Shown: one piece after another, positions 1-9,886 of the stretch | Position numbering within the stretch: the first letter of the stretch is position 1 | Layout of the letters: every line of letters begins with the position of its first letter | NCBI GenBank assembly: GCA_035308025.1 | Contig: DATGHL010000030.1 | Location: 116,946 to 169,050, forward strand | DNA length: 52,105 bases | DNA from: Candidatus Binataceae bacterium | GTDB taxonomy: Bacteria; Desulfobacterota; Binatia; Binatales; Binataceae | Reading direction: 5' to 3' | Notes under the pieces: generated by a model | Databases searched by the model: none | Told to the model about the DNA's origin: nothing | Seen by the model: only the letters and a program-made list of their open reading frames with translations | Made by a program: the position numbers and the translations under genes

Positions 1-144
1 GAACAGACTCGGGATCTCCTTGAATTTTCCCTCGTTGACGTACTCGTGATAGCGATAGCGCAGATTACGAATCGCCTCACAATCAGTCATCGCCTGAACC
101 TTGCCTTCGAGTTCTTTGACGCGCGCTTCCAAATCTGCCGCCAT
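1..144 (-). CDS. SnoaL-like (NTF2-fold) domain protein, N-terminal part only
   Basis: Only the first 48 codons lie in the window; the gene runs off the left edge. The start ATG at 144 has a GGAGG ribosome site just upstream (minus strand). The peptide opens with a short charged helix (LEARVKELEGKVQ) and then DCEAIRNLRYRYHEYVNEGK, the typical first helix of SnoaL_4/NTF2-like proteins (pattern D.EAIR.L..RY). Members of this fold include steroid isomerase-like and dehydratase-like enzymes and many of unknown role, so no reaction can be named. It is divergent from mdh. Family assignment rests on the N-terminal helix alone. Confidence 0.6.
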   Translation of the reverse strand, partial: MAADLEARVKELEGKVQAMTDCEAIRNLRYRYHEYVNEGKFKEIPSLF

Positions 145-216
145 GATGCCGTCCTCCGTTCCGTTACGTTCGACTCCCTCTCTATCACGCCGCTAGCTTC
201 TCGCCCAAAGCTCGAT

Positions 217-246
217 TTGCGCTAAGCCGAAGCGCCGATATATAAA
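217..246 (+). promoter_or_regulatory. Candidate sigma-70 promoter for mdh operon
   Basis: TTGCGC at 217-222 and an AT-rich stretch TATATAAAA at 239-247 give a -35/-10 pair spaced 16 to 18 bases depending on register. It would start transcription about 40 bases before the mdh start. Visual motif match only. Confidence 0.35.
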
Positions 247-291
247 ATTACGCGCTTAACGCGACACTCTACCCCAGCGGAAATTGTAGCC

Positions 292-1229
<938 letters not shown>

Positions 1230-1233
<4 letters not shown>

Positions 1234-2390
1234 ATATCCACGAATTTCAGGCCAAACAGATCCTAAGCCGCTTCGGCGCTCCGGTCCCCAAGGGCCAACC
1301 CGCTTCGACGCCGGAAGAGGCGGCCGCGGCGTTCACGGCGCTCGGGCAGCCCAAAGCCGTCGTCAAAGTGCAGATTCATGCGGGCGGACGCGGTAAGGCA
1401 GGCGGCGTCAAGGTGCTCTCGAGCGCGACCGAGGCCCGTGACTTTGCCGCGAAGCTGCTCGGCAAGCCGCTGGTCACTCATCAGACCGGCCCTGAGGGCC
1501 GCGTCGTCCGCCGCATGTATGTCGAGCAGGCCAGCGAGGTCGCACGCGAGCTCTACCTCGGGATGGTGGTTGATCGCAAAGCCGAGGGGGTCTCGATCAT
1601 CGCGAGCACTGAGGGCGGGATGGAGATCGAGGAGGTCGCGGCGAAAACTCCGGAGCGGATTATCACCGAGCCGATCGATCCGATCATCGGGCTGAGCGGT
1701 TTCCAGTCGCGCAAAATTGCCTTCGCCCTCGGCCTGCGCGACAAGCAGGTCGGCCAGTTCGGCGCGACCCTCGCCGCGCTCTATCGCGCGTTCAACGAGA
1801 CCGACGCTTCCCTCATCGAGATCAATCCGCTGGTCGTGACCAAGGACGGCAGCGTCATCTGCCTCGACGCGAAAATGTCTTTTGACGATAACGCGCTGTT
1901 CCGTCATCCCGAGATCCGCGAGATGCGCGACTCGAACGAAGAGGATCCCGCCGAGACCGAAGCCGGCAAATACGATCTCAGCTACGTGCACCTCGACGGC
2001 AATATCGGATGCATGGTCAACGGCGCCGGCCTCGCGATGGCGACCATGGACATCGTGAAGTATTACGGCGCCGAGCCGGCGAATTTCCTCGACGTCGGCG
2101 GCGGCGCGAATTCGCAGAAAGTCGCGGCCGCCTTTCGCATCCTGCTCGCCGACGAGCGGGTCAAAGCCGTGCTCATCAATATCTTCGGCGGCATCATGCT
2201 TTGCGACGTCCTCGCACAGGGCGTGGTCGACGCCGCGCGCGAGGTCAAACTGAGCATTCCGCTGGTGGTCCGGATGGAAGGGACCAATGTCGATAAGGGC
2301 AAGCAGATTCTCAAGGATTCCGGCATCGCGGTGATTGCCGCGAGCGATATGGCCGATGGCGCCCGCCGCGTCGTCGAGGCCATACACTAG
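1230..2390 (+). CDS. sucC: Succinyl-CoA synthetase beta subunit (ADP-forming type)
   Basis: Forms the ATP-grasp/CoA-ligase beta subunit that, with SucD, converts succinyl-CoA to succinate with substrate-level phosphorylation. 386 residues, typical length. It begins MNIHEFQAKQIL as family members do, has the nucleotide loop HAGGRGKAGGVK near residues 50-61, the metal and ATP-grasp segment LIEINPLVVT near 195-204, and the CoA-ligase half with LDVGGGA and NIFGGIM near 287-323. It overlaps mdh by four bases and precedes sucD after a 96-base gap. Confidence 0.95.
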
Positions 2391-2420
2391 TGGAGTGCGG
2401 TTGCCGCGCGGAACGAGCAG

Positions 2421-2434
2421 GCGAGTCTGCGAGC
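2421..2434 (+). repeat. 14-bp intergenic word shared with 35885-35898
   Basis: GCGAGTCTGCGAGC occurs here between sucC and sucD and again, identical, between the ABC transporter gene and coaE. Both are non-coding spots. It may be part of a dispersed intergenic repeat, but two copies in one window is thin evidence. Confidence 0.3.
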
Positions 2435-2486
2435 TGCGTCAAGATTCTTGGTTAGGTTCTGTGGGCATCTGAACGGTTAAAAGAAA

Positions 2487-3368
2487 ATGAGCATACTCGT
2501 CAATAAAAATACCCGCGTCCTCACCCAGGGCATCACTGGCGCGACCGGCCAGATTCACACCCGCGCCTGCAAGCAATATGGCACCCAGATGGTCGGAGGC
2601 GTGGTGCCCGGCAAGGGCGGCACCGACTTCGAGGGCATCCCGATCTTCGATACGGTCGAGCAGGCGCGCAAAGCGACCGGCGCCAATGCGACGGTGATCT
2701 ATGTGCCACCGCCCTTCGCCGCCGACGCGATTCTCGAAGCGGTCGCCGCCGGCATCGAGCTGGTGATCTGCATCACCGAGGGGGTGCCGGTGCTCGACAT
2801 GGTCAAGGTGAAAAAGTACGTGCGCGATTCCAAGAGCCGGTTAATCGGGCCGAACTGCCCGGGCGTCATCACGCCGGGCGAATGCAAAATCGGAATCATG
2901 CCCGGTTACATCCACATGGCCGGCGACATCGGGGTCGTCTCGCGCTCGGGCACGCTGACCTACGAGGCGGTCTATCAGTTGACGCAGCTGGGGCTCGGGC
3001 AATCGACCTGTATAGGAATCGGTGGCGATCCGATTATCGGCACCAATCACACCGACGCGATGCGGCTCTTTAACGACGATCCGGGCACCCGCGCCGTCAT
3101 CATGATCGGTGAGATCGGCGGGACCGCCGAAGAAGAGGCCGCGCAATATGTAAAGGAAAACATGAAGAAACCGGTGGTTGCGTTTATCGCCGGACAAACG
3201 GCGCCCAAAGGCCGCCGGATGGGCCATGCGGGCGCGATTATCTCGGGCGGTCGTGGCACCGCAGCGGACAAGATCGCGGCGCTCAAGGCGGCGGGCATCG
3301 CCGTCGCGATGAGTCCGGCCGACCTCGGCATTACGATGAAGCAGACGCTCGAGGCCAAGGCCGCCTGA
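2487..3368 (+). CDS. sucD: Succinyl-CoA synthetase alpha subunit
   Basis: Partner of SucC; it binds CoA and carries the phosphohistidine. 293 residues. The N-terminal CoA-binding Rossmann domain shows [14 protein letters not shown] (11-24). The catalytic histidine lies in [11 protein letters not shown] at about residue 247. GPNCPG (near 119-124) and the power-helix segment near [10 protein letters not shown] (around 150-160) are also conserved. ATG start after AAAAGAAA, a weak ribosome site. Same operon as mdh and sucC. Confidence 0.95.
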   Translation: MSILVNKNTRVLTQGITGATGQIHTRACKQYGTQMVGGVVPGKGGTDFEGIPIFDTVEQARKATGANATVIYVPPPFAADAILEAVAAGIELVICITEGVPVLDMVKVKKYVRDSKSRLIGPNCPGVITPGECKIGIMPGYIHMAGDIGVVSRSGTLTYEAVYQLTQLGLGQSTCIGIGGDPIIGTNHTDAMRLFNDDPGTRAVIMIGEIGGTAEEEAAQYVKENMKKPVVAFIAGQTAPKGRRMGHAGAIISGGRGTAADKIAALKAAGIAVAMSPADLGITMKQTLEAKAA

Positions 3369-3408
3369 GCCAACTTAATCTCAAGCTGAAGTGACACTTT
3401 AATTATTC

Positions 3409-3825
3409 ATGGAACGCACACTCGCTATAATCAAACCCGACGCGGTTGGCCGCAAGCTGACTGGCGACATCCTCAAGCGCATCGAAGCGAGCGGGTTGCA
3501 CCCCTGCGCGCTCAAGCTCAAGCATCTGACGCGGGCGCAAGCGCAGCGCTTTTACGAGGTTCACAAAGAGCGGCCGTTCTACGGCTCGCTGTGCGACTAC
3601 ATGACTTCGGGAGCGATCGTGATCGCGGTGCTCGAGGGCGACAACGCGATCGCCCGATGGCGCGAGCTGATGGGCGCAACGGATCCGGCGAAAGCGGCCG
3701 CCGGGACGATTCGCAAGGATTTCGGCCAGGACGTCGAGAAGAATGCATCGCACGGCTCTGACGCTCCCGAGACCGCCACCCGCGAGATCGCGTTCTTCTT
3801 CAGCGCGCTGGAAATCGTCTCTTAG
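3409..3825 (+). CDS. ndk: Nucleoside diphosphate kinase
   Basis: Transfers the gamma phosphate between nucleoside di- and triphosphates via a phosphohistidine. 138 residues, canonical size. MERTLAIIKPDAV at the N-terminus and the active-site histidine H115 in NASHGSDAPETA are diagnostic. It sits 40 bases after sucD, a common pairing because succinyl-CoA synthetase and Ndk share nucleotide pools. The C-terminal IAFFFS is also typical. Confidence 0.96.
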   Translation: MERTLAIIKPDAVGRKLTGDILKRIEASGLHPCALKLKHLTRAQAQRFYEVHKERPFYGSLCDYMTSGAIVIAVLEGDNAIARWRELMGATDPAKAAAGTIRKDFGQDVEKNASHGSDAPETATREIAFFFSALEIVS

Positions 3826-3828
3826 GCG

Positions 3829-4086
3829 TTGTCGGCAAACAGCAATCCGGCGCCGGCGTCATCACTCGGCGCCATCGAAGACTGGATCAACATCGACGTC
3901 ATCCAGAAGCTCGCGCACCATACCAGCGCCGTAATCGCCGCGCTGGTGCTCTTCTGGTTCGTCGGCTTTATGGTGCGCAAGCTGATGCACGACGGCATCT
4001 TCAAGCACGCCGTCCTGCTGGTCGATGAATTCGTCCTGCTCTGCCTGTTCGTCTACTTCGCGTATGAACTGTTCGTTTACCTTTGA
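3829..4086 (+). CDS. Small two-TM membrane protein, unknown function
   Basis: 85 residues from a TTG start only three bases after the ndk stop, so it is likely translated from the same transcript. The N-terminal 20 residues are polar and Ala/Ser-rich; two hydrophobic stretches follow, about 36-51 (VIAALVLFWFVGFMV) and 62-85 (HAVLLVDEFVLLCLF...), separated by the basic loop RKLMHDGIFK. No family recognised. The position at the end of a TCA/ndk operon does not itself define a role. Confidence 0.6.
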   Translation: MSANSNPAPASSLGAIEDWINIDVIQKLAHHTSAVIAALVLFWFVGFMVRKLMHDGIFKHAVLLVDEFVLLCLFVYFAYELFVYL

Positions 4087-4178
4087 AAAGTCGCTGGCGC
4101 GCCTGGGATCCCCACGTATTGTGCCCGGCAACTCGAGCTTCGGATTCTCAGCGAATGTCCTCCTCACGCCGATTCCGG

Positions 4179-5057
4179 TTAGCAGGCCGGGGCGGTGCTG
4201 TACTCTACGCAGCTCGAACTCCACAAAAGATTGTTGCTGGTATCGCTAAACGACCACACCACCGAAACATCGGTCAAATTGGCCCGATTTATGAACCAGA
4301 AAATATAGCCCAGCGTGCCGAATGATTCGGGTGTGCCGAAATCGTTGAGCTGATCACTAAAATTGGCCGGAACGCAGTTGCTTCCCGTGTAAAGTTCGCC
4401 CTGGAGAATCAGCGTCGCCGGACTCGCTAGCTGAAAATTCAGCGCCTGATAACGATTACCGCTGGTCGTGTACCAGCATCCGATATCGGTGAGTTTCAAG
4501 CCCGAAGGCGTCGGGGACGGGCTCGGCGTCGGGGTGCGGACGGGGGTTGGGGTCGGCGTTGCCTGCACCCCGGTAAAGTTCATCGTGAAGTCTGTTCCGT
4601 AAATCGGTTTCGAGGAGCTTGGATTGATGACGGGCTGCACCAGAAACGACTCCGCGGCTGAATCCAGGGCATAGAAAGTGTGGGCGCTGGTGCCCGCCTT
4701 GATCGTGAACTGCTTCTGCGGACTGGAACAAGAGGAGTTCGCCGAAAACCACACCGAGGCCGCACTAAACAATCGCAAGAGCACCGGTTCATTCTGGGCG
4801 ACGGTGAATGGGTATCCATATTGGCCGATTGCGGTAACCTTGAAACTCGTGCAGCGGGCAATGGAAGCGCTCGCCGGCCCGGAGATTACCGCCCCCGACA
4901 ATACTGGCGTCGCGGCCTCGGCAACTGCTCCGCCCGCACCTCGCAGCCTCGACACCATCGAGGCGGGCGCTTTGGTTTGCGGCATAACGTTCCACCATAG
5001 GCCGAGAGCAAAGCTGCATGCCATCAGAACCACCAACGTTAGCAACGCACGTTTCAT
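4179..5057 (-). CDS. Secreted protein with Pro/Thr linker, unknown function
   Basis: About 292 residues from the ATG at 5057, which follows a G-rich ribosome site (seven to eight Gs); an open frame continues upstream to 5132 but lacks a site. MKRALLTLVVLMACSFALGL is a signal peptide. The mature N-terminal half contains paired cysteines, then a PTPTPVRTPTPSPSPTPSG linker around residues 191-209, then a second beta-rich half ending with CVEYSTAPAC. Two domains joined by a Pro/Thr linker suggest an exported surface or extracellular protein. No catalytic motif recognised. It is convergent with the ndk operon. Confidence 0.7.
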   Translation of the reverse strand: MKRALLTLVVLMACSFALGLWWNVMPQTKAPASMVSRLRGAGGAVAEAATPVLSGAVISGPASASIARCTSFKVTAIGQYGYPFTVAQNEPVLLRLFSAASVWFSANSSCSSPQKQFTIKAGTSAHTFYALDSAAESFLVQPVINPSSSKPIYGTDFTMNFTGVQATPTPTPVRTPTPSPSPTPSGLKLTDIGCWYTTSGNRYQALNFQLASPATLILQGELYTGSNCVPANFSDQLNDFGTPESFGTLGYIFWFINRANLTDVSVVWSFSDTSNNLLWSSSCVEYSTAPAC

Positions 5058-5150
5058 CGATTTTACCCCCCCCCTGAAAGCTATTCGTGGCGACGCGTTT
5101 AGTGGTCTTTGCCCGCGGTTGCACGCGGGCAAAGATCGAATGGTCAGACT

Positions 5151-6395
5151 CTACATATTCGCGACGATCGCTTTGCCGAACTCTGAGCACTTGAGCAGCT
5201 TCGCGCCCGTCATCAGCCGCTCGAAGTCGTAAGTCACTTCCTTCTTCGCGATCGTGTTGGTCATCCCGCGGATGATGCCGTCGGCGACCTCCTGCCAGCC
5301 CATATGCTCGAACATCAGCACGCCCGACAGGATCACCGAGCCCGGATTGACCTTGTCCTGCTCCGCATACTTGGGCGCGGTGCCGTGGGTCGCCTCGAAG
5401 ATCGCGTGGCCCGTAACGTAGTTGATATTCGCGCCGGGCGCGATCCCGATGCCCCCGACCTGCGCGGCAAGAGCGTCGGAAAGATAGTCGCCGTTGAGGT
5501 TGGTCGTGGCGATGACGTCGAACTCGTCAGGACGGGTTAGCGCCTGCTGAAAGGTGATGTCCGCGATATTGTCTTTGACCAGAATCTGCCCGGGCGGCGG
5601 CTTGCCGTTGCAGTCGTCCCAGCCGATCGCCCGGCCCTTGAATTCGCGCCTGGTTAGTTCATAACCCCAGTCGCGGAAGGCGCCTTCAGTGAACTTCTGG
5701 ATGTTGCCCTTGTGCACCAGCGTGACGCTCTTGCGCTTATGCGAAATCGCGTATTCGAGCGCGGCACGGATCAGCCGCTCCGAGCCCTCGCGCGAGACTG
5801 GCTTGATCCCGATACCCGAGGTTTTTGGAAACCGAATCTTGTCGACGCCCATCTCCTTCATCAGAAAATCGATAACCTTCTTGGCCTCTGGCGTCTCGGC
5901 CTGCCATTCGATGCCTGCATAGATGTCTTCGGCGTTCTCGCGGAAGATCACCATATCGACCTTTTCCGGCGCTTTAACCGGACTGGGCACACCAACGAAG
6001 TATTTTATCGGACGCAGACAGACATAGAGATCGAGCAACTGGCGCAGCGCGACGTTGAGCGAGCGGATGCCGCCGCCGACCGGCGTCGTCAGCGGCCCTT
6101 TGATTCCGACCAGGTATTCTTTGAAGGCCTCAACCGTCTCGTCGGGCAGCCACTCGTTAAACATCTTGAAGGGCTTCTCGCCGGCATAGACTTCCATCCA
6201 GGCAATTTTGCGCTTGCCCCCGTAAACCTTTTTGACCGCCTCATCGAAGACATACTGCGAGGCGCGCCAGATATCCGGCCCGGTGCCGTCGCCCTCGATA
6301 AAGGGGATGATCGGCTGGTCGGGCACTTGCAGTTTACCCTCGCCCATGCGGATTTTTTCGCCGTTAGCAGGAATTTTGATATTTTTGGACGCCAT
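5151..6395 (-). CDS. icd: Isocitrate dehydrogenase (NADP-type)
   Basis: Oxidative decarboxylation of isocitrate to 2-oxoglutarate. About 414 residues from the ATG at 6395, which has GGTGA upstream; an in-frame TTG at 6416 would add seven residues. The sequence resembles the E. coli type: [14 protein letters not shown] near the start, the substrate segment [21 protein letters not shown] in [13 protein letters not shown], the lysine in [30 protein letters not shown] with the metal aspartates, and [10 protein letters not shown] for cofactor binding. A Lys and Tyr following that loop would specify NADP, but I did not align it residue by residue. Confidence 0.93.
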   Translation of the reverse strand: MASKNIKIPANGEKIRMGEGKLQVPDQPIIPFIEGDGTGPDIWRASQYVFDEAVKKVYGGKRKIAWMEVYAGEKPFKMFNEWLPDETVEAFKEYLVGIKGPLTTPVGGGIRSLNVALRQLLDLYVCLRPIKYFVGVPSPVKAPEKVDMVIFRENAEDIYAGIEWQAETPEAKKVIDFLMKEMGVDKIRFPKTSGIGIKPVSREGSERLIRAALEYAISHKRKSVTLVHKGNIQKFTEGAFRDWGYELTRREFKGRAIGWDDCNGKPPPGQILVKDNIADITFQQALTRPDEFDVIATTNLNGDYLSDALAAQVGGIGIAPGANINYVTGHAIFEATHGTAPKYAEQDKVNPGSVILSGVLMFEHMGWQEVADGIIRGMTNTIAKKEVTYDFERLMTGAKLLKCSEFGKAIVANM

Positions 6396-6479
6396 TAGTT
6401 TTTCACCGTTTGCCAAGATTGGGCGCTTTTTGCCAGACGCCTGAGCCTCGCCATGAGTTCGGGCGCGCCGCGCGTATCA

Positions 6480-6508
6480 TATAATAAAGTTCGTCCAATG
6501 CTAGCCAA
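6480..6508 (-). promoter_or_regulatory. Candidate promoter for icd
   Basis: On the minus strand TTGGCT (6508-6503) and ATTATA (6485-6480) are separated by 17 bases, about 85 bases before the icd start. Weak match by eye. Confidence 0.25.
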
Positions 6509-6560
6509 CGGCTGGCCGCGATTTCGCCAAACCCGGAATTGAAATCGGACTAAAAGCAGA

Positions 6561-6589
6561 GGCCGCAACTCTGGCGAGGAGTTGCGGCC
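6561..6589 (-). terminator. Rho-independent-like terminator after the OmpA gene
   Basis: GGCCGCAACTC (6561-6571) and its exact complement GAGTTGCGGCC (6579-6589) form an 11-bp stem with a 7-base loop. Read on the minus strand it lies about 45 bases after the OmpA lipoprotein stop and is followed by TCTGCTTTTAG, a modest T-run. Confidence 0.6.
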
Positions 6590-6633
6590 CCCTTCGTCAC
6601 TCACGCAAAAGCGAGCATCCTATGCAGTGCAGC

Positions 6634-7308
6634 TTACTGATCCAGCGGCGCCAACTCGACGCGGCGGTTTTGCGCGCGGCCCTCTTTGGTATTGTTGGTC
6701 GCGACAAAATCCGTCTTGCCGAAGCCTTGCGGCGCCAGTTGAGCCGCCGGAATACCCTTGTCCTCAAGGTACGCAGCTACGGATTCCGAGCGGCGCTGGG
6801 ACCGCTTCAGGTTGTACTTTTCGCTGCCGATCGCGTCGCAGTAGCCGTTGACGTCAACCTTGACGTTCGGATTGGCCTTGAGCGTCTCTGCGGCCTCGTC
6901 GAGCACCGGCCTGTCAACCTCGCGGATGAATGACTTGTCGAAATTAAAGTGCACGCCGCGCAGCACGATCTTTTGTGGCGCCGGAGCTGGCGGCGGAGGG
7001 GGTGGCGGGGCTTGCGGCGGAGGCGGAGGTGGTGGCGGCGCCTCAGGCTGCCGCACTGACAAACATCCAGCGATGCCACCCAGCAATGCGCCGCCGACGA
7101 CGCCCGCGGGCACGGCGATCTCGTAATTTCTCTTGGTATTATTGCCGGGGCCGGCCGCCGCGATCGCGCCAATACCCCCGCCCGCAAGCGCGCCGACGCC
7201 GGCACCGATCAAACAGGCCTTTTCCCGTTCAGGTGAAATCGAACCACAGCCGGCGGCGACGCCGGCGACGGCCAGCCACATTGCGTATCGGGCGAATCCT
7301 GGTCTCAT
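6634..7308 (-). CDS. OmpA-family outer-membrane lipoprotein
   Basis: 224 residues. Signal peptide with lipobox VAAGC, lipidated Cys at 21. A glycine-rich stretch around 33-50 (GAGVGALAGGGIGAI) resembles a glycine-zipper segment and is followed by a second hydrophobic glycine run. Then a proline-rich linker (about 84-113) and a C-terminal OmpA peptidoglycan-binding domain with LRGVHFNFDKS, NGYCDAIGSEKYNLKRSQRR and the closing GRAQNRRVEL. It should tether the outer membrane to the cell wall. The proline linker is CCG/CCA-repeat DNA. Predicted by family; no partner genes adjacent. Confidence 0.88.
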   Translation of the reverse strand: MRPGFARYAMWLAVAGVAAGCGSISPEREKACLIGAGVGALAGGGIGAIAAAGPGNNTKRNYEIAVPAGVVGGALLGGIAGCLSVRQPEAPPPPPPPPQAPPPPPPPAPAPQKIVLRGVHFNFDKSFIREVDRPVLDEAAETLKANPNVKVDVNGYCDAIGSEKYNLKRSQRRSESVAAYLEDKGIPAAQLAPQGFGKTDFVATNNTKEGRAQNRRVELAPLDQ

Positions 7309-7431
7309 GATTGCGGTTTAATCCTCTGGTTTTCGGAAGTGCGACACAGCAATGTCCGCGACAACGCGAAAAATATCGAGGCGTGTTCCGCGAAACAACG
7401 TGAACGCGATGAACGTTCCGTTGGGATTTTG

Positions 7432-7920
7432 TTACAAGGACTTTACGGCGCGCTGGCGCTGCGCCTGGAAGTAGGCTTTGAGCGGCGTCCAGTAATAGTC
7501 TTTCCAGCCCTGCCGGTAATTCGCCGCCTGCGCCGCCGGAACTTTCGTCTGGACCATCGTGACGCGAGTATTCTTGTCCACTCTGGCGAAGGTGAACTCG
7601 ATTAGCGACGGTTCACAACCCGCCGGCCAGTCGCCGGTACGCCATTCCTCGACGATCTTCCGGCCAGCCACCAACTCCAGATATTTCCCGCTGATGTAAT
7701 CGTCCCATGCGGTGAACTTGCCGCCGACCTTGTTTGCAGACTTCGCCGCAGCGCCGGTGAAGGCGGCATGCTTTCGCGCGTTGACAAAAGCGTCGTAGAC
7801 CTCGACGGGAGTCGCCGGAATGATCGCAGACTGACGGATCGTCGTGGTCGACTGTCCCGCGGAGCTTTTTTTCGCAGAGCTTTTCGGCGCGGGATTTTTT
7901 GGCGATGCGGCTTTCTTCAT
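7432..7920 (-). CDS. SRPBCC / AHSA1-like domain protein
   Basis: 162 residues. The first 30 are a Lys/Ala/Ser-rich tail, then a START-like fold: IIPATPVEVYDAFVNARKHA is the first strand and helix of the AHSA1 (Hsp90 ATPase activator homolog) group, GGKFTAWDDYISGKYLEL is its central hairpin, followed by IVEEWRTGDWP and a C-terminal helix GWKDYYWTPLKAYF. Such proteins bind hydrophobic ligands or partner proteins; the actual ligand is unknown. The ATG at 7920 is preceded by an intergenic stretch shared divergently with ogt. Confidence 0.8.
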   Translation of the reverse strand: MKKAASPKNPAPKSSAKKSSAGQSTTTIRQSAIIPATPVEVYDAFVNARKHAAFTGAAAKSANKVGGKFTAWDDYISGKYLELVAGRKIVEEWRTGDWPAGCEPSLIEFTFARVDKNTRVTMVQTKVPAAQAANYRQGWKDYYWTPLKAYFQAQRQRAVKSL

Positions 7921-8115
7921 GGCGCGGACGGCCTCCGGCCAATGCTATAGCACACCGCAGGTTCCAGGTTCTCAGAGCGTCGCGCCCCTTTGGCGCCGAG
8001 GCGATCAGTTTCGATCCCGCTTCTGCCCTTCTTCGCACACTCTCACAACTCAGCCGTTGCGGGGTTTGTAAGCAGACAACCTTCAAGAAAATGGCAATTT
8101 CGCCAGAGGCTCGCT

Positions 8116-8904
8116 ATGAACATTAAGATGACCGCCACGATTGATTCAACCCTCGGGATCCTGCGCCGCCGCGCCGACGGCGCGACTGAGCTGCGGATCA
8201 ACGGCTCGAGCTACGGCGCATACGGTAAGGGTGCGCGCATGGGCTTTACGATCGCGAGCGCCGCGGACTTCCCGATGCTGCTGGCGGCAACCGCAAATGG
8301 AATCTCCTGGCTCGGAATCCATGCGTCGCCCGCCTACCTCGAGTCTGAGCTGCGTCGCGACTATCCAAATGCGGAAATCCACCGCGACGATCGCTGGGTG
8401 AGCGATTTCGCAGCGCGAGTGATCGCCGAACTGGCCGACGAATCCTCGGCGCTCGAACTCCCGCTGGATATCCGCGCCACCCCGTTTCAACTCGCGGTCT
8501 GGCGCGAGCTTTGCGCGATCCCGCGCGGCGCCACTCGATCCTACGGCGAAATCGCCCGACTCATCGGAAGCCCCGACGCCGCCCGCGCGGTCGGCCACGC
8601 CAATGGTTCGAATCCGACGTCGATCATAATCCCGTGCCATCGCGCGATCGGCGCCGACGGTTCGCTCACCGGCTATCGCTGGGGCGTCGAAATCAAGCGG
8701 CGGCTGCTCGAACGCGAGGGTGCTTTAGACCGGGCTTCGCCCTTCGCTGAGCTAGCGGGATTCGGCGGTTTCGCCTACAATCGCGGTCGAAAAACTGGCG
8801 ACGGGAGATCTCTTTACGAAAATCGTAGTCGATTATACGCGATGCGAAAGCAACGCCCGATGCATGCAGGTGGCGCCCGAACTTTTCCAGGTGGGCGACG
8901 ATGA
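8116..8904 (+). CDS. ogt: Methylated-DNA--protein-cysteine methyltransferase (Ogt type)
   Basis: Suicide repair of O6-alkylguanine. Start ATG at 8116 with AGAGG upstream. The N-terminal domain (ISWLGIH.SPAYLESELRRDYP) precedes the C-terminal active domain: TPFQLAVWRELCAIPRGATRSYGEIA, the arginine finger in ARAVGHANGSNP, the acceptor Cys in IIPCHRAIG, and GSLTGYRWGVEIKRRLLEREGA. Family proteins normally end about there; this frame runs on for about 50 more residues of low-complexity Arg/Gly-rich sequence to 8904 and overlaps the next gene by 89 bases. A +1 frame stop (TAG at 8726-8728) sits exactly where a normal end would be, so the tail may result from loss of a stop or a one-base change. 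Confidence 0.85.
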   Translation: MNIKMTATIDSTLGILRRRADGATELRINGSSYGAYGKGARMGFTIASAADFPMLLAATANGISWLGIHASPAYLESELRRDYPNAEIHRDDRWVSDFAARVIAELADESSALELPLDIRATPFQLAVWRELCAIPRGATRSYGEIARLIGSPDAARAVGHANGSNPTSIIIPCHRAIGADGSLTGYRWGVEIKRRLLEREGALDRASPFAELAGFGGFAYNRGRKTGDGRSLYENRSRLYAMRKQRPMHAGGARTFPGGRR

Positions 8905-9013
8905 TCAGCTAACCGTGCTGAACGAGAATCCGCCGGAATCGTCGCGCGAGCGTCTGCTGCGAGCGATCAAAGTCTGCCCCAAGCAGGCGATTTCGGTTAT
9001 CGAGGACAAATAA
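8816..9013 (+). CDS. Small ferredoxin ([3Fe-4S]-type, Fer4_15-like) with apparent ACG start
   Basis: 65 codons. Starting from ACG at 8816 the translation matches the start of the family (KIVVDYTRC), with Cys at 10, 16 and 54 (C-x5-C ... CP), PELFQVGDDDQ and NENPPESSRERL; three cysteines fit a [3Fe-4S] cluster, as in ferredoxins that feed cytochrome P450s. There is no ATG, GTG or TTG in the right place: the codon at the conserved Met position is ACG, with a well-spaced GGGAG ribosome site 8 bases upstream. An in-frame CTG further upstream is the alternative. It overlaps the odd tail of ogt. Too short for an ATG-based gene caller to find. Confidence 0.7.
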   Translation, partial: TKIVVDYTRCESNARCMQVAPELFQVGDDDQLTVLNENPPESSRERLLRAIKVCPKQAISVIEDK

Positions 9014-9067
9014 CCCGACGCGACCACACGTGGCATCCGCCTGACTCCTCAGTCCAGAATTCTTTGG

Positions 9068-9844
9068 ATGCGTGACTGCTTTATTCTGGGATGCGGGCGC
9101 AGCGGGACCAGCCTGACCGCCGGTCTCCTCGCAGACGCCGGATATTTCATGGGCGATGAGCTCTATCCGGGAGACGAAGGCAATCCCAAGGGTTACTTCG
9201 AGGATCGCGAAGTCAACGCGATCAACGAAGGTTTGCTCGCGCAGTTAATCCCCGGGCCGCGCCGCAGTGTCGCCGACAAGCTGCTGCGGCGGCCGCGCCC
9301 CGAATCCCGATGGTTCCGCTGGCTCGCGGAGTTAGAGCCGCACCAGGTCGTTCCCTGCCCGCCGAAGCTGGCCGATCGCATCATCCGGCAAACTGCGCGC
9401 GGCCCCTTCTGCTTCAAGGATCCGCGCTTCTGCTACACGCTGGGGGCGTGGCGTAGCTTCGCGCCTAAAGCCGCAATGATTTGCGTCTTTCGCCATCCCG
9501 GAGCCTCGGCACGAAGCATCGTCGCTGAGGCCGCGCGCGACGAATTTCTGGTCAACGGTGCGGCGGTCGATTACTCGCGTGCAACCCGCATCTGGCGCGC
9601 GATGTACACCTATGCGCTCGCGCTTCAGCGCGCTGGCGGCGGCGACTGGCTGTTTGTGAATTATGCGCAATTGTTGAGCGGCGCAGCTTTCGCCGCGATC
9701 GAGCGGCTGCTCGGCGTCACGCTGCAGCGCGACTTCGTTGACCCGTCGCTCAGCCGTTCAACCGCCGATGGCGCAGTTCCCTCCGCGCTCGCGCCGCTTT
9801 ATCGACAGCTCTGTGAGCTCGCCGGCTTCGACGATCATGCATGA
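9068..9844 (+). CDS. Sulfotransferase-family protein
   Basis: 258 residues. The PAPS 5'-phosphosulfate loop is at the N-terminus: FILGCGRSGTSLTAGLLADAG, and a later FRHPGASARSIV matches the 3'-phosphate-binding segment of sulfotransferases (Sulfotransfer_3 type). Such enzymes move sulfate from PAPS to sugars, lipids or peptides. First gene of a cluster of sulfotransferase, GT2, sulfotransferase, GT2 and methyltransferase, suggesting sulfation of a glycan or surface molecule; the acceptor is unknown. It is not closely similar to the second sulfotransferase of the cluster. Confidence 0.8.
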   Translation: MRDCFILGCGRSGTSLTAGLLADAGYFMGDELYPGDEGNPKGYFEDREVNAINEGLLAQLIPGPRRSVADKLLRRPRPESRWFRWLAELEPHQVVPCPPKLADRIIRQTARGPFCFKDPRFCYTLGAWRSFAPKAAMICVFRHPGASARSIVAEAARDEFLVNGAAVDYSRATRIWRAMYTYALALQRAGGGDWLFVNYAQLLSGAAFAAIERLLGVTLQRDFVDPSLSRSTADGAVPSALAPLYRQLCELAGFDDHA

Positions 9845-9886
9845 CTCGATCGCTCCGCTTCGCGCGATCGAGCGCGGCCCGCGCTG

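Noticed and set aside
1263..2387. 374-codon open frame antisense to sucC
   Set aside because: Mirror of a GC-rich gene; composition Arg/His/Asp-rich, no family, no ribosome site. Same applies to other long antisense frames (5712-6398, 17.9-19.2 kb plus strand, 32569-34056 minus, 34830-35720 minus, 38453-39088 minus, 50234-51358 plus, 50877-51851 minus).
6960..7060. CCG/GGC-rich repeat in the OmpA gene resembling a satellite
   Set aside because: It is the coding sequence of the proline-rich linker, in frame.
8605..8620. GGTTCGAATCC-like string resembling a tRNA T-arm
   Set aside because: Lies inside ogt, in frame, with no acceptor or anticodon stem around it. No tRNA or rRNA gene was found in the window.
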